Made by a program: the position numbers and the translations under genes. Positions 14,622 through 18,372 of a DNA stretch of 18,372 nucleotides are shown piece after piece (within the stretch, counting starts at the first letter, position 1; each line of letters starts with the position of its first letter). The notes under the pieces were generated by a model. That model searched no databases and was not told where the DNA came from. It saw nothing but the letters and a program-made list of their open reading frames with translations. Source of the DNA: Bacillota bacterium (GTDB lineage: Bacteria; Bacillota; Clostridia; Lachnospirales; Lachnospiraceae); NCBI GenBank assembly GCA_022717655.1, contig JAIIAN010000040.1, positions 1 to 18,372 of the forward strand. The letters are read 5' to 3'.

Positions 14622-14650
14622 AGAATATCATTCTTATCTTGTTCTGTCAA
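14622..14650 (-). promoter_or_regulatory. Sigma-A promoter of the isc operon
   Basis: Minus strand: perfect TTGACA (14645-14650), 17-base spacer ending in TGA, and TATTCT (14622-14627). The start would fall near 14615, inside the inverted repeat at 14585-14620. Confidence 0.8.
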
Positions 14651-14697
14651 GATGGTTTTTTGAATATATTTGAGAAAAAGGTCTTTGGAATTTTGCC

Positions 14698-16023
14698 ATG
14701 AATCATACTCGTGCTATGCTAAAAGGAACTCTGATTTTAACACTCTCCGGCTTCCTTACAAAAATAATCGGTTTCTTATATAGAATATTCCTCTCCCAGA
14801 CAATTGGTTCTGCTGGAATGGGAATTTATCAGCTGATTTTTCCAATTCATACTCTTTGTTTTGCCCTTACAGTCGGCGGGATTCAGACTGCAATTTCACG
14901 TCTTGTCGCAGCCAAATCCGCAAAAAAAGACGAATCCGGTGCAAGAGAAATTTTCTTACTTGCCACATCTTTTGCTACTTTACTCTCTATTTTGGTCACT
15001 TTTGTTCTTTATCGTTATGCTGACTGGTTTGCCGTACATATCTTATTAGAACCGCAATGTACCTCTCTCTTAAAAATATCCTCCCTTTCCATTCCTATGG
15101 GCACGTTTCATTCCTGTGTAAACGGTTATTATTTTGCTCGCAAAAAAGCACTTCTTCCTGCGCTCTCGCAGTTAATCGAACAGACTGCCCGTGTTGCCTC
15201 TTCCTATCTGTTATGGCTTATCTGGTGTCAGGAAGGACACGCAATCACTCCTATGCTTGCTGTCTTTGGTCTTTTTTTTGGGGAACTGATTTCCATGCTG
15301 TTCGCCTTATTGATTACTCTCATGGATTTTCACTCCTATCCTCATGCAGTTTTTAAAACAGGCAGACCTTTCCGACAGTTAAAAGAAATTTTAGCTTTTT
15401 CCACACCACTTACCTGCAACCGCCTTTTGGTCAATCTTCTGCACAGTATTGAATCAATTTTAATTCCAGGACATCTGCGCCTGTTTGGAATGACTCAGCA
15501 GACTTCCCTTTCTGTATACGGAGTTTTAACCGGAATGGCACTACCCTTAATTCTCTTTCCCTGCGCAATCACAAATGCCTTTTCCGTCATGCTGCTTCCT
15601 TCCGTTGCAGAAAATCAGGCACTTGGAAATTATGATAATATCCGGCTTTGTATTCAAAAAACAATTCGTTACTGTCTGGTTCTTGGTTTTCTCTTTACAT
15701 TCGGCTTCTTTTTTCTGGCAGATTTTCTCGGACTGTTTTTATTCAAAAATGAACTTGCTTCCACTTTTATCCGTACCTTATCGTTTATCTGTCCCTGTCT
15801 CTATCTTTCAAGCACTTTAAGCGGAATTTTAAACGGACTTGGACAGACCGGTCCTTACTTTTTTCAAAACATGATTGGACTTTCTATTCGGCTTCTGTTT
15901 GTTTTTTTTGTAATCCCGACTCATGGAATTATCGGCTATCTCTGGGGTCTGCTTTTAAGCGAACTTATTACTACTTTTTTAACACTTCTGTTTCTTCATC
16001 TTTTTTTAAAAGGCAAATCTTGA
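14698..16023 (+). CDS. Multidrug/oligosaccharidyl-lipid/polysaccharide flippase, SpoVB/MurJ-like
   Basis: Polytopic inner-membrane protein of the MOP superfamily. By family it probably flips a lipid-linked cell-wall precursor or oligosaccharide; SpoVB itself acts in spore cortex formation. The 441 residues contain about 12 hydrophobic segments, fewer than the 14 usual in full-length SpoVB (~520 residues). The N-terminal part (LKGTLILTLSGFLTKIIGFLYRIFLSQTIG, GMGIYQLIFPI) is strongly SpoVB/YtgP-like. The ribosome binding site is poor: AAAGGTC lies about 17 bases upstream and nothing better is closer. A convincing promoter is not visible on this strand. It is divergent from the isc operon, and no good terminator follows before the aroF promoter. 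Confidence 0.87.
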   Translation: MNHTRAMLKGTLILTLSGFLTKIIGFLYRIFLSQTIGSAGMGIYQLIFPIHTLCFALTVGGIQTAISRLVAAKSAKKDESGAREIFLLATSFATLLSILVTFVLYRYADWFAVHILLEPQCTSLLKISSLSIPMGTFHSCVNGYYFARKKALLPALSQLIEQTARVASSYLLWLIWCQEGHAITPMLAVFGLFFGELISMLFALLITLMDFHSYPHAVFKTGRPFRQLKEILAFSTPLTCNRLLVNLLHSIESILIPGHLRLFGMTQQTSLSVYGVLTGMALPLILFPCAITNAFSVMLLPSVAENQALGNYDNIRLCIQKTIRYCLVLGFLFTFGFFFLADFLGLFLFKNELASTFIRTLSFICPCLYLSSTLSGILNGLGQTGPYFFQNMIGLSIRLLFVFFVIPTHGIIGYLWGLLLSELITTFLTLLFLHLFLKGKS

Positions 16024-16061
16024 TTCTTTTTAGCTTTAAAGCATAAAATTATCAAAAATAG

Positions 16062-16090
16062 TCGACAAGCCTTTCTTTCTGTATTATAAT
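16062..16090 (+). promoter_or_regulatory. Sigma-A promoter of the DAHP synthase gene
   Basis: TCGACA (16062-16067), 17-base spacer, perfect TATAAT (16085-16090). The start near 16097 gives a leader of about 64 bases with a small 7-bp hairpin TTCTGTA/TACAGAA (16110-16131) before AAAGGAG. I see no leader peptide or T-box. Confidence 0.8.
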
Positions 16091-16160
16091 CAAAAACTAA
16101 AAGAATACCTTCTGTACGATATTTTACAGAAAATGAACAGCGATAAAGGAGAAAGTTAAG

Positions 16161-17192
16161 ATGAGTTTTAAATTTGTGAAACAGCTTCCATCTCCGGAAG
16201 AAATCAAAGAAATGTCTCCGGTAACCGAAGAAATGAAAAAAGTAAAAGAAACAAGAGACCGCCTGATTCAGGATGTCATCACAGGCAGTTCTGATAAATT
16301 TCTGGTTATTGTAGGTCCTTGTTCTGCCGATAATGAAGAAGCAGTCTGCGATTACACCAATCGTCTTGCAAAAGTTCAGGAAAAAGTGGCAGACCGCCTT
16401 GTTTTAGTTCCAAGAATCTATACCAACAAACCTCGTACAACAGGAGAAGGCTATAAAGGAATGTTACATCAGCCTGACCCAGAAGCAAAACCAGACGTAC
16501 TTGCTGGTATCCTTGCAATCCGTCACATGCATATCCGTTCCATTCAAGAAACCGGATTAACTTCTGCAGATGAAATGCTTTATCCTGATAACTGGCATTA
16601 TCTTTCCGATTTGCTCTCTTATGTTGCAATCGGTGCCCGTTCTGTTGAAAATCAGGAACATCGTCTGATGGTCAGTGGTCTGGACATTCCGGTTGGTATG
16701 AAAAATCCGACCAGCGGTGATTTTTCTGTTATGCTCAATTCCGTTGTTGCAGCGCAGAATAGTCATGATTTTATTTCCAGAGGCTGGGAAGTCAACACAG
16801 AAGGAAACCCTCTGACTCACACCATCTTAAGAGGTGCTGTCAACAAACACGGAAATACCATTCCAAACTATCACTACGAAGATTTACAGCTTCTGCTTGA
16901 AATGTATGGAGAACGTGACCTTGCAAATCCGGCTGTCATCATTGACGCCAACCATTCAAACTCCGGCAAAAAATATGAACAGCAGATTCGTATCGTCAAA
17001 GAAGTACTTCACAGCCGTCTTGTCTCAAAAGACATCCGTCAGTTAGTAAAAGGCGTTATGATTGAAAGTTATATCGAACCAGGAAATCAGAAAATCGGAC
17101 CAAACCATGTCTATGGAAAATCTATTACAGACCCATGTCTTGGATGGGATGAAACTGAAAAACTGCTTTATACAATCGCAGAACTCTGCTAA
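16161..17192 (+). CDS. 3-deoxy-7-phosphoheptulonate synthase, AroG/AroF type (class I-alpha)
   Basis: Condenses phosphoenolpyruvate and erythrose 4-phosphate to DAHP, the first step of the shikimate pathway to Phe, Tyr and Trp. It has 343 residues, close to the E. coli AroG/F/H size of about 350. Landmarks: the metal ligand Cys54 in IVGPCSADN, substrate-binding PRIYTNKPRTTGEGYKG at 84-100, GARSVENQEHR, GMKNPTSGD, the metal-binding His in DANHSNSGK, ESYIEPGNQ and GKSITDPCLGW. Class I-alpha enzymes are usually feedback-inhibited by one aromatic amino acid; which one cannot be read from the sequence. ATG at 16161 with AAAGGAG upstream. It forms its own unit with a clear promoter and terminator, so I leave the symbol open among aroF, aroG and aroH. 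Confidence 0.94.
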   Translation: MSFKFVKQLPSPEEIKEMSPVTEEMKKVKETRDRLIQDVITGSSDKFLVIVGPCSADNEEAVCDYTNRLAKVQEKVADRLVLVPRIYTNKPRTTGEGYKGMLHQPDPEAKPDVLAGILAIRHMHIRSIQETGLTSADEMLYPDNWHYLSDLLSYVAIGARSVENQEHRLMVSGLDIPVGMKNPTSGDFSVMLNSVVAAQNSHDFISRGWEVNTEGNPLTHTILRGAVNKHGNTIPNYHYEDLQLLLEMYGERDLANPAVIIDANHSNSGKKYEQQIRIVKEVLHSRLVSKDIRQLVKGVMIESYIEPGNQKIGPNHVYGKSITDPCLGWDETEKLLYTIAELC

Positions 17193-17210
17193 TCAGACTT
17201 TATTAACCAA

Positions 17211-17250
17211 AAAAACCGTAATCTTCTAAAAAAAGAGGATTACGGTTTTT
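17211..17250. terminator. Bidirectional terminator between the DAHP synthase gene and xerD-like gene
   Basis: A 17-bp stem (17211-17227 with 17234-17250; AAAAACCGTAATC... / ...GATTACGGTTTTT, one G-U) with a six-base loop. Five U follow the plus-strand stem and a longer U run the minus-strand stem, so it can stop transcripts from both sides. Confidence 0.92.
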
Positions 17251-17282
17251 GTATGTCAGCAATTTAAAGAGACACTGATTTT

Positions 17283-18167
17283 TTAACTTCTCGGATGCGC
17301 TTTTTTATAAACATTCCGAATTCGATTTGTATTTAGGCTTAAATAAACCTGAGTGGTGGAAATGTCAGAATGACCCAGCATTTCCTGCACACTTTTTAAA
17401 TCTGCTCCATTTTGCAGAAGATGAACTGCAAAAGAATGGCGCAGGGTATGCGGTGTAATTTCTTTTTCAATTCCTGCAAGTTTCGCATAATACTTTAAAA
17501 TTTTCCAAAATCCCTGACGGCTCATTGCACTTCCATTACAGTTAATGAACAAATACTGGCTGTCATTTCCTTTTAAAAGTACATCCCTTGCCTGTTCCAC
17601 ATAAGTCTCTACTGCCTTTTTTGCTGTATTTCCAAATGGAACGGCACGACTCTTCTCCATTGAACTACAGCTGATATAATTTAATTTTAAATTCACATCT
17701 TTGACGGATAAATGAACCAGCTCACTGACACGTATGCCTGTCGCATACAGAAGTTCAAGCATCGCCTTATCCCGTATTCCTTTTACCGTTTTTTCATCCG
17801 GCTGGGCCAGCAGTAAATCCACTTCTTCTACAGAAAGAATCTCCGGTATCTTTTTTTCTACTTTAGGAGCTTTTAAAACATCTGCCGGATTTTTGGGAAT
17901 CATTCCCTGATTAAAAAAGTATTGAAAAAACGCACGAATCGAAGCAATACTTCGAGAAATGGACGAAGCAGCAAATTCTTCCCGTTCCAAATAGGTAATA
18001 TAACTATTTAATTCTGCCTCTGTTACCTGTCTTATCCTGCGAATTCCTTTGTCCTTTAAAAACTGCTCCAATTTGCGCAAGTCCCGCTCATAAGAAATTT
18101 CTGTATTTAAAGAAGTGCCTCTTGTGTTATGTAAATACCCAATAAACTCTTCTATCTCACACATCAT
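17283..18167 (-). CDS. xerD: Tyrosine recombinase, XerD/XerC family
   Basis: Probable site-specific recombinase for chromosome-dimer resolution at dif. With the start at 18167 it has 294 residues, close to the 298 of E. coli XerD. The N-terminal SAM-like core-binding domain covers about 1-90 and the catalytic domain about 105-294. Catalytic residues present are Arg146 (ATGIRVSEL), His240 and Arg243 (HTLRHSFAVHLL), His266 (LGHSD) and nucleophile Tyr275 (TTQVYLSL). The beta-hairpin GKG motif holding the lysine is replaced by CSSMEKSR, so the usual Lys position is Ser169 with Lys172 three residues on. The frame extends to 18197, but AAAGGA just upstream of the ATG at 18167 and family length favour the shorter start. 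Whether it is XerD, XerC or an accessory recombinase cannot be decided here. Confidence 0.85.
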   Translation of the reverse strand: MMCEIEEFIGYLHNTRGTSLNTEISYERDLRKLEQFLKDKGIRRIRQVTEAELNSYITYLEREEFAASSISRSIASIRAFFQYFFNQGMIPKNPADVLKAPKVEKKIPEILSVEEVDLLLAQPDEKTVKGIRDKAMLELLYATGIRVSELVHLSVKDVNLKLNYISCSSMEKSRAVPFGNTAKKAVETYVEQARDVLLKGNDSQYLFINCNGSAMSRQGFWKILKYYAKLAGIEKEITPHTLRHSFAVHLLQNGADLKSVQEMLGHSDISTTQVYLSLNTNRIRNVYKKAHPRS

Positions 18168-18251
18168 GATACAATCCTTTATCCCTAATCTTTGCATGTA
18201 CTCTCACAATCTTTCTGTACTTGTTTTTGTGAGCACATTGTTTCTAAAGGG

Positions 18252-18281
18252 ATTATATATCAACTGTAGATTAAAAATCAA
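18252..18281 (-). promoter_or_regulatory. Probable promoter of the xerD-like gene
   Basis: Minus strand: TTGATT (18276-18281), 18-base spacer, perfect TATAAT (18252-18257). The predicted leader is about 80 bases. Confidence 0.6.
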
Positions 18282-18296
18282 ACCCCTTTTTGGGGC
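18269..18296 (-). terminator. Possible weak terminator of a gene beyond the right edge
   Basis: A short GCCCC-AAAAA-GGGGT stem on the minus strand (4-5 bp) followed by TTTGATTTTTAAT. The stem is short, so this is uncertain. The rest of 18198-18372 shows no gene. Confidence 0.3.
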
Positions 18297-18372
18297 TCAT
18301 TTTGCTGTTTTTTCTTATGTTTTTTTATTTATACAAGATATCGTCAGACTCCATTTTCTCTCTACCATATAT

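Noticed and set aside
16024..16055. GCTTTAAAGC palindrome after the flippase gene as a terminator
   Set aside because: No loop and no U-run after a stable stem; too weak to call.
1..18372. Mobile elements, attachment sites, CRISPR repeats or a defence system
   Set aside because: No transposase, integrase of phage type, terminal repeats, regularly spaced repeats or cas-like proteins; the only recombinase is a Xer-type housekeeping protein.

Overview
This 18.4 kb window is chromosomal DNA from a low-GC Gram-positive anaerobe, most likely a member of the Lachnospiraceae (Blautia/Ruminococcus-like). That assignment rests on the AT-rich composition, strong AGGAGG-type ribosome binding sites, a gap / pgk-tpiA / gpmI glycolytic neighbourhood, an iscR-iscS-iscU-mnmA operon and a COG1313 radical SAM gene. 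It is inferred from gene content and protein style, not from a database match. I see no mobile element, phage gene, CRISPR array, rRNA or tRNA. Nearly all of the window is ordinary core genome, densely packed with clear promoters and rho-independent terminators.

Layout, left to right. (1) gpmI on the minus strand with its own extended -10 promoter. (2) A minus-strand polar amino acid ABC importer: substrate-binding lipoprotein, then an intercistronic terminator-like hairpin, then permease and ATPase, which overlap. (3) A membrane-anchored L,D-transpeptidase (minus), divergent from (4) a plus-strand COG1313 radical SAM protein. (5) The minus-strand glycolysis block: gap with its own promoter and terminator, then pgk-tpiA behind a structured leader. 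(6) A plus-strand PHP-family histidinol-phosphatase-like gene, divergent from gap. (7) The minus-strand iscR-iscS-iscU-mnmA operon, which supplies sulfur for Fe-S assembly and tRNA U34 thiolation and is preceded by a near-perfect inverted repeat next to the iscR promoter. (8) A plus-strand SpoVB/MurJ-like flippase, then aroF/G (DAHP synthase, first step of the shikimate pathway). (9) A minus-strand XerD-like tyrosine recombinase. The three convergent gene pairs are each separated by a hairpin that can terminate in both directions.

How the genes work together: gap, pgk, tpiA and gpmI cover the triose part of glycolysis. The isc operon delivers sulfur from cysteine to Fe-S clusters and to MnmA. 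The rest are single-gene or small transport and cell-envelope units.

Most unusual observations: the ABC substrate-binding protein appears to be circularly permuted, with its C-terminal lobe segment moved to just after the lipoprotein signal. Its partner ATPase carries an extra basic insert of about 40 residues between the Q-loop and the signature motif. The pgk leader holds a GNRA-capped hairpin followed by an AU-rich terminator-like hairpin. The XerD-like protein seems to lack the usual beta-hairpin catalytic lysine. I found no clear new multi-gene system.
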